The position numbers were made by a program, and so were the translations under genes. This document shows positions 35,883 to 44,780 of a stretch of 64,000 nucleotides of DNA, one piece after another (position 1 is the first letter of the stretch; each line of letters begins with the position of its first letter). The notes under the pieces are model-generated. The model did no database searches. It was not told where the DNA came from and saw only the letters and a list, made by a program, of their open reading frames with translations. This DNA is from Flavobacterium lindanitolerans (GTDB taxonomy: Bacteria; Bacteroidota; Bacteroidia; Flavobacteriales; Flavobacteriaceae): positions 186,001-250,000 of the forward strand of contig NZ_PJND01000007.1 of assembly GCF_002846575.1 (NCBI RefSeq). Reading direction: 5' to 3'.

Positions 35883-38306
35883 TTATTCGTATTTTAAATA
35901 TTTCAGGACGTTCATCCTTGTTGCCTGATAAGCTTTTGAAATTACTATTCCCAACGTAAGTGCCATTAGCAATACGAAACCTATCAGAAAAGGAACGGAA
36001 GAAATAGCAATCCTATAGGCAAAATTCTCCAGCCATTTATCTAATAACAGGTATGCAGGAAACAGAGCAATTACAAAACCTATGATGCAGAACACCACAT
36101 ATTGTTTTGAAAGTGTTGCCAGAAGCGTTTTGGTCTCTGCCCCCAAAACTTTCCTGATAGCAATTTCCTTCATCCGGTTTTGGATAGAGTAAGAAGCCAG
36201 GGCAAACAGTCCGAAAAGTGCAATCAATATCACAACCAGATTCAGCAATGAAAACAGATTTCTCTGACTGATGTAACCGGAATAGGTCCGTGCAAAGCTT
36301 TTATCGACAAAATCATATCGTAAAGGATATCTTGTGTCTAATTTTGTTGTCCAGAATTTCTCTATATCAGCTATTGTCTGCTCCATATTTTCAGGAGAAA
36401 TCTTCACATAAAGTCTGCTCAAATAGCTGCTTTCAGAAACCGTTTTAAGATGGTAAAAAAGCATTGGAGGGATTTCCCTTTGCGGGCCATAGGAATTAAA
36501 GTCTTCGACAACGCCCACAACTTTCAATCTTCTGATACCCGGTTTGTCGCCGTCATCTCTAAAATCAAACTCTTTTCCTATCGGGTCTTTTTCACCCATT
36601 AAAGCAGCCGTAGTTTTATTGATAATGACAGAATTGATAGTATCCGACGCAAATTTTTCAGAAAGTTTTCTTCCTTCTGCCATTTGGATTCCCATCAGAT
36701 CAAACAGACCAAATTCCATCGACATGTTTTCTACTTCAATATCTTTCCCTTTATATTCAAAAACTGTAGTGAAATAGCCTCCGCCACCAAAAGAAAAGTT
36801 GCCAGCAGAAACTCCTTCAACTCCTTTTATTTTCAATAATTCATTGCGGATCATTTCATAATCGGCCGGGTTTTTCGCTTCATTAAAAGGAATATCAATG
36901 ACCTGATTGCCGTTAAATCCAAGGTCTTTGTCCATCATAAAATTTACCTGCTGATAAACAATGTAAGAGCCTATGATGAAAAACGATGCGATTGCAAATT
37001 GGAAAATCAGCATTCCGTTTCGAAGCCAGATTCCTCGTTTGCTTCGGCTGTAATTCCCTTTTAGCACTTTCAGCACATCAAAATTGGAAATATAAAGTGC
37101 TGGAAATACTCCTGAAGCAATAACAGTTACTACAAAAACTGCAATCAATTGGAGGTAAAACAGTCCACTGTTCAGAACCATATTTTTCGACAAAAATTCG
37201 TTGTAATATGGAAGCAGCAATTCTACGATCACCAAGGCAAAAAGAATTGAAAAGGAAGTGGTGATTACTGTTTCAAATAAAAACTGCCAGACAATCTGTT
37301 TTTTGGCAGCTCCGATAATTTTACGGACACCAACTTCCTTGGCACGCTTTATTGCATTTGCCGTTGCCAGGTTTATATAGTTTACAATAGAAAGAATCAG
37401 GATTAACACCGAAAGTCCCAACATAATTATAAGAAATTGGTAATTGCCACTTCCTTCCTGATAGCCGTTGTTTACTTTTGAGTGCAGTCTCGCCGTTTTC
37501 AACTGTTCCAGATGCGGAATATCTAATCCATAATTTTTGACGTATGCTTCTGCAGTAATCCCTTTTTCTTTGGCAGCTTTTCTTGCTTGTTTGTCAACAT
37601 AAATCTGGTGAATTTGCTTTTCAACCATTTCTTTGTTAGCCAGATTTTTTAATTTGACAACTAAAAAAACGGTATGGGCATTCCAATTATCTATATTCTT
37701 TTTTATGAATTCTTCAAATTCTTCACGTATTACAATTGCCGGTTCTACCGAAGACTTTCCCGAAATTTTATACACGCCACCAACAACACAATTGGTTTCA
37801 CCTACTTTTATCGATTTACCTATAGGATCTTCATCACCAAATAATTTCTGTGCTGTTTCCTCAGAAATTGCTGCATTATTTTTTTCTTTAAGAGCCGTCC
37901 TGGCATTGGATCTGATAAATTCAAAAGGAAAAAAAGAGAAAAAATTCCCTTCCGATTTTAACACTTTTGATACCAGTTCTTTTTTGTCAGCATATTCAAC
38001 AAGTGCTCTGTTATAGGCCGGATAAAAGTTACAGTATTCTTCTACTTCAGGTGTCACTTCTTTCAGCCGGGCTCCCAAAGGCACCACATTATAAGCCAGA
38101 AATCCTGACCTGGGCTGGTCATTGACTACCTGAAAGACATTTTCTTTTTCAGGATTCCATGCATTATAAGACTGCTCATCATTCCAATACAAAATGGAGA
38201 ACACCAATCCTGCTACGCCTATACTCAATCCCAAAATATTCAAGATGGTAAAAAGCTTGTTATTTCGGATTTGGTACAAAAATATTTTTAGCCAGTTTGA
38301 AAGCAT
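35883..38306 (-). CDS. MacB-like ABC transporter permease (copy 1)
   Basis: An 807-aa paralogue of the 33416 permease with the same architecture and near-identical signature blocks (NWLKIFLYQIRNNKLF at the start, KRAKEVGVRKIIGAAK, MKEIAIRKVLGAETKTL, ending LKYLKYE). The periplasmic domains differ most, so the two may recognise different clients. It lies 54 bases after the ATPase gene and 34 bases before the second permease. Family role: mechanotransmission-type export from the periplasm, or lipoprotein and peptide extrusion, rather than classical cytosolic transport. Confidence 0.9.
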   Translation of the reverse strand: MLSNWLKIFLYQIRNNKLFTILNILGLSIGVAGLVFSILYWNDEQSYNAWNPEKENVFQVVNDQPRSGFLAYNVVPLGARLKEVTPEVEEYCNFYPAYNRALVEYADKKELVSKVLKSEGNFFSFFPFEFIRSNARTALKEKNNAAISEETAQKLFGDEDPIGKSIKVGETNCVVGGVYKISGKSSVEPAIVIREEFEEFIKKNIDNWNAHTVFLVVKLKNLANKEMVEKQIHQIYVDKQARKAAKEKGITAEAYVKNYGLDIPHLEQLKTARLHSKVNNGYQEGSGNYQFLIIMLGLSVLILILSIVNYINLATANAIKRAKEVGVRKIIGAAKKQIVWQFLFETVITTSFSILFALVIVELLLPYYNEFLSKNMVLNSGLFYLQLIAVFVVTVIASGVFPALYISNFDVLKVLKGNYSRSKRGIWLRNGMLIFQFAIASFFIIGSYIVYQQVNFMMDKDLGFNGNQVIDIPFNEAKNPADYEMIRNELLKIKGVEGVSAGNFSFGGGGYFTTVFEYKGKDIEVENMSMEFGLFDLMGIQMAEGRKLSEKFASDTINSVIINKTTAALMGEKDPIGKEFDFRDDGDKPGIRRLKVVGVVEDFNSYGPQREIPPMLFYHLKTVSESSYLSRLYVKISPENMEQTIADIEKFWTTKLDTRYPLRYDFVDKSFARTYSGYISQRNLFSLLNLVVILIALFGLFALASYSIQNRMKEIAIRKVLGAETKTLLATLSKQYVVFCIIGFVIALFPAYLLLDKWLENFAYRIAISSVPFLIGFVLLMALTLGIVISKAYQATRMNVLKYLKYE

Positions 38307-38360
38307 AAGATTGATTTTTGAGATTTATAATTAAACCCTATTTCCTTATTTTTAAACTGC

Positions 38361-39059
38361 TTATACTAAAACGTTCACATTTCTGCTGTTCAGTTTTTCC
38401 GAAAGTATTATACCGTCCTTCATCAAAATGGTTTTTTGGGAAAACGAAGCATCATAATCCGAGTGGGTAACCATTAAAATCGTGGCTCCATTGGCATGCA
38501 AATCGGTCAGAAGTTCCATCACTTCATTTCCGTTTTTACTGTCCAGGTTACCTGTTGGCTCATCAGCCAATATAATTTTAGGATCATTGATCAACGCTCT
38601 TGCCACAGCAACCCTTTGCTGTTGTCCTCCTGAAAGCTGTTGCGGGAAATGCCTCAATCGGTGTGAAATGGCAAGACGTTCCGCCATCGCTTCTACTTTT
38701 TTCTTTCTTTCTGAAGCACTCACATTATTATAAATCAGAGGCAATTCGATATTATCGTATACTGAAAGCTCATCAATCAGGTTAAAATTCTGGAAAACAA
38801 AACCGATGTTCTGTTTTCTTATTTTTGATTTTTCACTTTCTTTTAGCCCGCGGATTTCTTTCCCCAATAATTGATAGCTTCCTGAAGTAACATCGTCTAA
38901 AAGTCCGACAATGTTTAGCAATGTTGATTTTCCACAACCGGAAGCTCCCATAATGGTTACAAATTCGCCTTGCTTTACTTCTAATGAAATTTCATTAAGC
39001 GCTTTGGTTTCTACTTCTTCTGTTCTGAATACTTTTGAGAGGTTTTGAATTTTGATCAT
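38361..39059 (-). CDS. ABC transporter ATP-binding protein (MacB/LolD type)
   Basis: A 232-aa ATPase. Walker A is GASGCGKSTLL, the Q loop is FVFQNFNLIDEL, the signature is LSGGQQQRVAVARAL, Walker B is IILADEPTGNLDS, and the H loop is MVTHSD. The x-LDS-x ending after Walker B and the short length are typical of MacB/LolD/FtsE-like ATPases. It energises the two permeases encoded downstream. Confidence 0.95.
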   Translation of the reverse strand: MIKIQNLSKVFRTEEVETKALNEISLEVKQGEFVTIMGASGCGKSTLLNIVGLLDDVTSGSYQLLGKEIRGLKESEKSKIRKQNIGFVFQNFNLIDELSVYDNIELPLIYNNVSASERKKKVEAMAERLAISHRLRHFPQQLSGGQQQRVAVARALINDPKIILADEPTGNLDSKNGNEVMELLTDLHANGATILMVTHSDYDASFSQKTILMKDGIILSEKLNSRNVNVLV

Positions 39060-39114
39060 GATTTTTGATTTTTTTGATTGTTCGTTTTGATTGATGATTG
39101 AAACTGATGATGAT

Positions 39115-39552
39115 TTATTTTTCTATCCATTGGCAGAAATACGATCCCGCCGTCTGCTGCCCAAGGAACTTGATTTTATACTCCTGGTTTTCCTGAAACA
39201 ACACTTCTGTTTCTCCCTTTTCGTCCTTAGAAAATGATTTTTGAAACAATACTTCATTCTGGCCATTTACTACCCTCATTTCCAATGTTCCTTTTTTTAC
39301 TTTGATGTCATATTTCAACAAAGTATTGGCATCTTTTGAGGCAGTAATCTTCACAAAAGTTTCTCCTTCATATTCTGAATATCTTGCTTTTGTATAAGTA
39401 TTTCCATTTTCATTGGCCCATTTTTTATCTTTTACAGGTTCCGTAAAATGAGTTCCTTCTGCCTTGATATGATTATTAGTTCCTTTTTCTTGAGCAAAAA
39501 GCTGAAAAAAATTCAGGATCAGGAATGCTAATAGTAATAAAAATTTCTGCAT
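39115..39552 (-). CDS. uncharacterised small secreted protein in the efflux operon
   Basis: A 145-aa protein with signal peptide (FLLLLAFLILNFFQLFAQ) and a small beta-rich mature domain: KITASKDANTLLKYDIKVKK, then a C-terminal QEYKIKFLGQQTAGSYFCQW. I recognise no family. It lies two bases after the HlyD-like gene and 55 bases before the ATPase gene, so it is embedded in the operon and probably periplasmic. It may be an accessory or client-binding protein of the pump; that is inference from position only. Confidence 0.6.
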   Translation of the reverse strand: MQKFLLLLAFLILNFFQLFAQEKGTNNHIKAEGTHFTEPVKDKKWANENGNTYTKARYSEYEGETFVKITASKDANTLLKYDIKVKKGTLEMRVVNGQNEVLFQKSFSKDEKGETEVLFQENQEYKIKFLGQQTAGSYFCQWIEK

Positions 39553-39554
39553 AA

Positions 39555-40793
39555 TTATTTAAAGTTTAAAATTTCAATTTCTTTATAGTCTTTGTAAGAT
39601 GAAGTCACCACTTTATCTCCGGCTTTTAATCCGCTCAATACTTCATAATACAAAGGGTTTTCTCTGCCCAGGCTAATTTCTTTTCGAACCGCCTTATCAC
39701 CTTCTACGACAAAAATCCATTTGCCTGAAGTATCTTCATAAAAGCTACCTTTTGAAAGCACTGTGCTTTTAGATTTTCCGGAAAGCAGCAGTCTGACTCC
39801 AAAACTCAAGCCTTGCCTAAGATCCAGTTTTTCCGTACTCATGAAATTAAGTTCCACCTGAAACCGGCCGTTTTTTACCTCCGGAATTACTTTCGAAACC
39901 GTTACCTGAACCATTTCTCCTTTGTATTCAATTTCACCTTTTTGGCCCTCCGAAACTTTTTCAAGATAAAACTCATCGACATCTGCCAGCAATTTATATC
40001 CCTTCATGACATCAATTTTCCCTATACTTTCTCCGGCAAGATAATTTTTACCCAAAACCGGCTCAAAAGATGATAATCTCCCTGATAATGGTGCCGTAAC
40101 CAAAAAGTTCTTTTTGTTGTTTCTAAGAATGCTCAGGCTTTTCTGTATGATTGCCTGCGACTGGTTAATCTGGGCAATCTGAATCTGGTTCGTCTGTTTT
40201 TCTTTTTGGATACTTTGCTGGATTATGTTTTTTCGTTCTTTTTGGAACCTGAAATTTTCCTGTGTTTTTTCCCATTCATTTTTGGAAAGAATTTGTTCTT
40301 TGAACAGTTTCTCATTCAGCTCATACAAACTTTTTGCATCCAGATAATCATGTTCTATGGCCACAAGATCTTTTGCAAGGTTCAATTCCTGGTTTCTCAA
40401 ATCCAGTTTTACTTTATTGAGGTTATTGATTTGTTCAATCATAGATGTTTCCTGTGTCATATAACCTAATTCTGTATTCGGGTTATACAATCGCGCCAAA
40501 GGCTGCCCTTTTTGTACAAAATCGCCATTGCCTACAAAAATTTCCTGGATAGAACCACCTTCAATTACATTTAGCAACATCGAATTAAGCGGTTCTACCT
40601 TTGCCTGAAAAACAATAAAATCTTCAAAATTGGCATTCTCAACCGTCTTAATTGTGATTTCTCCCTTTTTGACATCCAAACCTCTTTTTTTAGTCACAGA
40701 GGAAAACACAATATAGGCAGCCAATAAAAAAAGAGGCAAACCAATTAACAGGTATTTATTTTTTCTACTTTTACGAGGAACGATAGTGTCCAT
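39555..40793 (-). CDS. HlyD/MacA-like periplasmic adaptor protein
   Basis: A 412-aa membrane-fusion protein. An N-terminal membrane anchor (YLLIGLPLFLLAAYIVF, residues 14-30) is followed by a lipoyl half-motif (GGSIQEIFVGNGDFVQKGQPL), a long helical hairpin about 120-230, the second lipoyl half (LVTAPLSGRLSSF), and beta-barrel and membrane-proximal domains with SGKWIFVVEGDKAVRKEI. It would link the MacB-like permeases to the TolC-like channel. It is the first gene of the operon, and its upstream region holds a sigma-54-like promoter. Confidence 0.9.
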   Translation of the reverse strand: MDTIVPRKSRKNKYLLIGLPLFLLAAYIVFSSVTKKRGLDVKKGEITIKTVENANFEDFIVFQAKVEPLNSMLLNVIEGGSIQEIFVGNGDFVQKGQPLARLYNPNTELGYMTQETSMIEQINNLNKVKLDLRNQELNLAKDLVAIEHDYLDAKSLYELNEKLFKEQILSKNEWEKTQENFRFQKERKNIIQQSIQKEKQTNQIQIAQINQSQAIIQKSLSILRNNKKNFLVTAPLSGRLSSFEPVLGKNYLAGESIGKIDVMKGYKLLADVDEFYLEKVSEGQKGEIEYKGEMVQVTVSKVIPEVKNGRFQVELNFMSTEKLDLRQGLSFGVRLLLSGKSKSTVLSKGSFYEDTSGKWIFVVEGDKAVRKEISLGRENPLYYEVLSGLKAGDKVVTSSYKDYKEIEILNFK

Positions 40794-40817
40794 ATCAAAT
40801 TATTTGCGGAACTAACT

Positions 40818-40832
40818 AACAATTTTGTGCCA
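40818..40832 (-). promoter_or_regulatory. sigma-54-like promoter of the efflux operon
   Basis: On the minus strand TGGCACAAAATTGTT has a perfect -24 half (TGGCAC) and a weaker -12 half (TTG with T in place of the C, and one base closer than consensus). It points at the HlyD-like gene, about 25 bases from its ATG, and lies about 95 bases from the paired sites at 40895-40931. Confidence 0.45.
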
Positions 40833-40852
40833 CAATTTTAAAAATTACAAAA

Positions 40853-40867
40853 CCTTATATTATAAGG
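40853..40867. promoter_or_regulatory. 15-base palindrome in the divergent region
   Basis: CCTTATA-T-TATAAGG is a perfect inverted repeat midway between the two divergent transcripts, with a T-rich tail on the plus strand. It could be an operator, or part of a promoter AT element; the centre is too tight for a good terminator. Confidence 0.35.
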
Positions 40868-40894
40868 CTTTTCTTTTTTAAACAAAATCTCAAG

Positions 40895-40931
40895 TGTCCG
40901 ATAATGAACACTATTTGTCCAAAAACGAACA
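40895..40931. promoter_or_regulatory. paired enhancer-like sites for the sigma-54 regulator
   Basis: TGTCC-N6-GAACA occurs at 40895-40910 and again at 40916-40931. Half-site, spacer length and orientation are identical, and the two copies are 21 bases apart (two helical turns). Each is an imperfect palindrome (TGTYC...GRACA), as expected for a Fis-type helix-turn-helix dimer. They lie immediately before the ATG of the sigma-54 response regulator. Confidence 0.6.
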
Positions 40932-40935
40932 GTCG

Positions 40936-42294
40936 ATGAAAAAAACACAAGCCACAATTTTAGTGATTGATGACCAGGAAGACATCTTATTTGCTTCGAG
41001 GATGGTCCTCAAGAAGCATTTTGAAACCATTTATACGCTGAATAATCCTAAAAACATATTGGATACACTGTCCCAAAATCAAATTGACGTTGTTCTTTTA
41101 GACATGAATTACAGAATAGGCTTTGAAGACGGAAGGGAAGGAATTTATCTTTTAAAGGAAATCAAAACTTTTTCACCACAGACCACAGTAATTCTGATGA
41201 CTGCTTTTGGAAAGGTAGAAACGGCCGTTGAAGGTCTTAAAGCCGGTGCTTTCGACTATATTCTGAAACCATGGGACAATGAAAAACTGTTGGAGGTCGT
41301 AAAGGCTGCCGTTGAAGAAAACCGGAAAGAAAAGAAAAAAACAGCAAAAGCCCCTAAACAAGATGCTTTTTTTATTGGAAATTCTTCCGGCATACAGAAG
41401 GCGTATTCCCTTGCGGAAAAAGTAGCAAAAACGGATGCCAACGTTTTAATTTTAGGGGAAAACGGAACAGGAAAGTATGTACTGGCGAATCATATACACC
41501 AAAATTCCAATCGAAATACTCATCCTTTTGTTCACGTGGACCTGGGTTCCTTAAACGATAATATTTTCGAAAGCGAACTTTTTGGTTATGCCAAAGGCGC
41601 TTTTACCGATGCCAAAAATGATACGCCCGGAAGATTCGAACTGGCCCAAAAAGGAACCATCTTCTTGGATGAAATAGGAAATGTTCCTTTGCAATTGCAG
41701 GCAAAATTACTGCAAGTCATACAAAACAAATCGGTGACACGTTTGGGCGAAGCAAAACCCAGACAATTGGACGTCCGAATAATCACGGCTACCAACATGG
41801 ATCTCAAACAGGAAGTCAGTCAAAAGAATTTCAGGGAAGACCTTTACTACAGGATCAATACAATGGAAATCACGCTGCCACCGCTTCGCGAACAAAAAGA
41901 CGATATTGTTCCATTAGCCAATTTCCTGCTTGCCAGGATAATTGAAAAATATGATCGTAGCGAAATTATTTTCGACAACAACGCATTAGCACAAATGGAA
42001 AGGCATTCCTGGAATGGAAATATACGCGAAATGGAAAACCGCATCGAACGCGCTGTTATCCTGTGCGAAAACAATACGATTACGGTTTCCGATCTTGATT
42101 TGGATGTTATTTCCAAAACGGAAAGTAACGATGACGTTCAACTTTCTGATGTTGAAAAATCTGCCATTGAAAAAGTACTGCAAAAGAACAATTTCAATAT
42201 CAGCAAATCTGCTGAAGAACTTGGTCTTTCCAGGGCTTCACTATACAGAAGAATGGAAAAATATAAAATAGACAATCCGAATGGCTCCGAATAG
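40936..42294 (+). CDS. sigma-54-dependent response regulator (NtrC family)
   Basis: A 452-aa regulator from ATG 40936. A GTG at 40894 would extend it by 14 residues but would translate through the paired operator-like sites, so it is disfavoured. Receiver domain: DDQED and phospho-acceptor in VVLLDMNYR, with an unusual MNY in place of the common xMP. AAA+ domain: Walker A GENGTGK, GAFTDA (variant of the sigma-54-contacting GAFTGA), Walker B FLDEIGN. C-terminal Fis-type helix-turn-helix: FNISKSAEELGLSRASLYRR. It probably activates the divergent efflux operon, with the kinase encoded next. Confidence 0.92.
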   Translation: MKKTQATILVIDDQEDILFASRMVLKKHFETIYTLNNPKNILDTLSQNQIDVVLLDMNYRIGFEDGREGIYLLKEIKTFSPQTTVILMTAFGKVETAVEGLKAGAFDYILKPWDNEKLLEVVKAAVEENRKEKKKTAKAPKQDAFFIGNSSGIQKAYSLAEKVAKTDANVLILGENGTGKYVLANHIHQNSNRNTHPFVHVDLGSLNDNIFESELFGYAKGAFTDAKNDTPGRFELAQKGTIFLDEIGNVPLQLQAKLLQVIQNKSVTRLGEAKPRQLDVRIITATNMDLKQEVSQKNFREDLYYRINTMEITLPPLREQKDDIVPLANFLLARIIEKYDRSEIIFDNNALAQMERHSWNGNIREMENRIERAVILCENNTITVSDLDLDVISKTESNDDVQLSDVEKSAIEKVLQKNNFNISKSAEELGLSRASLYRRMEKYKIDNPNGSE

Positions 42295-43603
42295 AAATAC
42301 AGCACTATTATTGCGATTCTGCGCTATCCTGGCAGGCATCACCATTTGTTTTTTCTTATTTCAGAAAGGACTATTTTATACTTCAATCTTTCTGCTTTTG
42401 GTGGTTCTAATCCTTATATTGGAATTGTTTTCTGCCATAAGAAATATATTTTTATTCTATGACAAGACGATACAGGCTATTTTGAACAATGACTTTTCTG
42501 CCGATTTTTCAAAACATGCTTCTTTTGAAAATTATAAAACGCTTTTTAAACTTTATGACAGTCTGAAAGTAAAACAAAATGAGCAGGTATCTAAAGATTT
42601 GGTTTATCGCTCTATCCTGAATAATATAGAAACAGGAGTATTGATTTTAGAAAAAGAACACGAAGACTGGAGCATTTTTTTGATGAATGATTATTTCTCG
42701 AATCATTTTCAGGTACCAAAAGTTTCAAAATGGCACTATTTAAAAAATCAGTTGCCTTCGCTTTGTGCCATTATTGAAGAAAGGAGTTTTCAGGAAATCA
42801 AGACCTCATTACAAATCAGCATAAGCAAACAGGCTTCACAAACCTTCATCCTTCAAGCTTCCAAAACAAAAACTTTCGATAGAGAGTACTATATTATATT
42901 GCTTGATTCCATACAAAAAGTAATTGAGAAAAAAGAAAAAGAAGCCTGGATTAACCTGATGAAAGTCATTTCGCATGAGTTGATGAATTCCATCACTCCT
43001 ATCCGCTCTCTTACGCAAAACCTGAATGAACTGATGCAACAGGAATCTTTGTCTAAGGAAGATTTAGAAGATATCAGACAGAGTGTTACGACCATCATCC
43101 ATAGAAGTGACCATCTTCAGAATTTTGTGGAAAGCTATCGTAAACTCGCCATGCTTCCAACACCAGACAAGGAAGTAGTAGAATTAAAACCTTTGCTCGA
43201 AAACACGTTACAGGTTATGGCGCCACTTTTCAAGAAAGGAAATATTATCGTAAAAAATACAATTGAATCAAACAGGCGAATTAAAGCCGACAAGCTTCAA
43301 ATCGAACAGGTTCTTATCAACTTGCTAACAAACAGCATTTATGCTTTGGAAGACAAAGAAAAAAAGGAAATTGAAATTGTTTCTGAAGAAAAAAATGGCC
43401 GGACTTTTATTACGATATGCGATTCCGGAACGGGTGTCGATCCGGCTATTGAAGAGAAAATTTTCCTCCCTTTTTTCACAACACGCAAAGAAGGCGCAGG
43501 TATTGGCCTTACGTTATCAAAAAATATAATCGAGGCGCATGGCGGCTACCTGAGCCATAGTAATGATAATGGGCGAACCAGCTTTACAATTTGTTTATTG
43601 TAG
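42281..43603 (+). CDS. sensor histidine kinase (NtrB-like)
   Basis: A 440-aa membrane kinase. Two N-terminal helices (residues about 10-30 and 32-55) leave almost no periplasmic loop. A PAS-like region about 100-210 follows, then the H box VISHELMNSITPIRSL and HATPase motifs (NLLTNSIYAL, DSGTGVD, GAGIGLTLSKNI). The lack of a periplasmic sensor suggests it senses the membrane or cytoplasm. It overlaps the regulator gene by 14 bases, so the two form a coupled pair. Confidence 0.9.
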   Translation: MAPNRNTALLLRFCAILAGITICFFLFQKGLFYTSIFLLLVVLILILELFSAIRNIFLFYDKTIQAILNNDFSADFSKHASFENYKTLFKLYDSLKVKQNEQVSKDLVYRSILNNIETGVLILEKEHEDWSIFLMNDYFSNHFQVPKVSKWHYLKNQLPSLCAIIEERSFQEIKTSLQISISKQASQTFILQASKTKTFDREYYIILLDSIQKVIEKKEKEAWINLMKVISHELMNSITPIRSLTQNLNELMQQESLSKEDLEDIRQSVTTIIHRSDHLQNFVESYRKLAMLPTPDKEVVELKPLLENTLQVMAPLFKKGNIIVKNTIESNRRIKADKLQIEQVLINLLTNSIYALEDKEKKEIEIVSEEKNGRTFITICDSGTGVDPAIEEKIFLPFFTTRKEGAGIGLTLSKNIIEAHGGYLSHSNDNGRTSFTICLL

Positions 43604-43664
43604 AATTATTACGACAATTTTATCAAAAAATTCATCATAATTAACAATACTTTGTTTTTTATCA

Positions 43665-43672
43665 TAAATTTG
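43665..43672 (+). promoter_or_regulatory. -7 element upstream of aqpZ
   Basis: TAAATTTG matches TAnnTTTG, 27 bases before the ATG. A TTTG at 43651-43654 is too close to be a normal -33 element, so only the -7 part is supported. Confidence 0.4.
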
Positions 43673-43699
43673 TGTTAATTAACTTAATAATTTATACTT

Positions 43700-44407
43700 A
43701 TGAGAAAATTATTTGCTGAGTTTTTTGGAACATTTTGGCTGGTTTTTGGAGGATGCGGGAGTGCGTTATACGCTGCAGGAATTCCAAATCTGGGAATTGG
43801 TTTTGCCGGAGTCGCTTTGGCTTTCGGACTTACAGTACTGACAATGGCTTATGCTGTTGGGCATATCTCTGGAGGACATTTTAATCCGGCTGTTTCATTT
43901 GGTCTTTGGGCCGGTGGCCGATTTTCAGGAAAAGAACTGGTGCCATACATTCTTTCACAGGTAGCAGGAGGAATAGCAGCTGCAGCGGTCTTATATTTAA
44001 TCGCTTCCGGGAAAGAAGGTTTTTCAATTGATGCAACAAAAGCGGGTGCTTTTGCAGCAAATGGTTTTGGAAGCCTGTCTCCTGAAGGCTATTCATTAGA
44101 AGCCGCTTTCATAGCAGAGCTTCTCCTAACCTTTTTCTTTCTGATTATTATTCTTGGCGCAACGGATAGATTTGCAAACGGAAAATTTGCCGGAGTTGCA
44201 ATCGGGCTTGGACTCACCCTGATTCACCTTATCAGTATTCCAATTACGAATACTTCTGTAAACCCGGCCAGATCAACTTCTCAGGCTCTTTTTGCCGGAG
44301 GTGAATATATTTCACAATTATGGCTATTCTGGGCGGCTCCTATTCTGGGCGCGATTCTTGCCGGATTTGCTTATAAATTCCTGTTGCAGAATAACGACGA
44401 ATCTTAA
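43700..44407 (+). CDS. aqpZ: aquaporin Z
   Basis: A 235-aa inner-membrane channel with six membrane helices and the two half-helix NPA motifs in HFNPAVSFG and SVNPARS. The starting [22 protein letters not shown] is diagnostic of AqpZ. The second-loop residues around [10 protein letters not shown], with Thr-Ser before NPA and Arg after, fit a water-selective pore rather than a glycerol facilitator. Length matches E. coli AqpZ. It is transcribed alone, with a strong bidirectional terminator after it. Confidence 0.95.
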   Translation: MRKLFAEFFGTFWLVFGGCGSALYAAGIPNLGIGFAGVALAFGLTVLTMAYAVGHISGGHFNPAVSFGLWAGGRFSGKELVPYILSQVAGGIAAAAVLYLIASGKEGFSIDATKAGAFAANGFGSLSPEGYSLEAAFIAELLLTFFFLIIILGATDRFANGKFAGVAIGLGLTLIHLISIPITNTSVNPARSTSQALFAGGEYISQLWLFWAAPILGAILAGFAYKFLLQNNDES

Positions 44408-44412
44408 AATAC

Positions 44413-44436
44413 AAAGGCGGGAAATTTCCCGCCTTT
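44413..44436. terminator. bidirectional terminator after aqpZ
   Basis: A perfect 24-base palindrome AAAGGCGGGAAA / TTTCCCGCCTTT between convergent aqpZ and the alkyltransferase-like gene, flanked by A and T tracts. Confidence 0.85.
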
Positions 44437-44439
44437 TTC

Positions 44440-44769
44440 TTATCTTAATTCAATTGCCGGATCCCAGAAATGTTTTTCGAAATCCACAATCTGATTATCT
44501 ACAACTTCAATCCCTTCATTTTCCAAAAGCTGCTGCATCAGGTTAGTACCATCAAAGTGATGTTTTCCTGACAAAAGCCCAACACGGTTCACTACCCTAT
44601 GTGCCGGAATATCCTCATTATTATGAGAGGCATTCATTGCCCAACCTACCATTCTCGCTGATCCTGAAGAAGCCAGATATTTTGCAATTGCGCCATAGGA
44701 AGTAACCCTTCCGTAAGGGATTTGTTTTGCGACTTCATACACTCTTTGGAAAAAATTTTCTTCTTTCAT
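44440..44769 (-). CDS. alkyltransferase-like protein (MGMT family, lacks active-site Cys)
   Basis: A 109-aa MGMT/Ada C-terminal domain protein: IPYGRVTSYGAIAKYL and GWAMNAS are the DNA-binding part. In active O6-alkylguanine transferases the active site reads PCHRV; here it is PAHRVV, with Ala in place of the alkyl-accepting Cys. It is therefore an alkyltransferase-like (ATL) protein, which binds O6-alkylguanine and flags it for nucleotide excision repair instead of repairing it directly. It is 11 bases after the LysE-type gene. Confidence 0.88.
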   Translation of the reverse strand: MKEENFFQRVYEVAKQIPYGRVTSYGAIAKYLASSGSARMVGWAMNASHNNEDIPAHRVVNRVGLLSGKHHFDGTNLMQQLLENEGIEVVDNQIVDFEKHFWDPAIELR

Positions 44770-44780
44770 TTCTGAAAAAT

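Noticed and set aside
40894..40935. GTG start extending the sigma-54 regulator by 14 residues
   Set aside because: The added codons are exactly the two TGTCC-N6-GAACA sites, and the conserved receiver begins after ATG 40936.
43604..43699. Full -33/-7 promoter before aqpZ
   Set aside because: Only the -7 element fits; the nearby TTTG is 10 bases away, too close for a -33 element.
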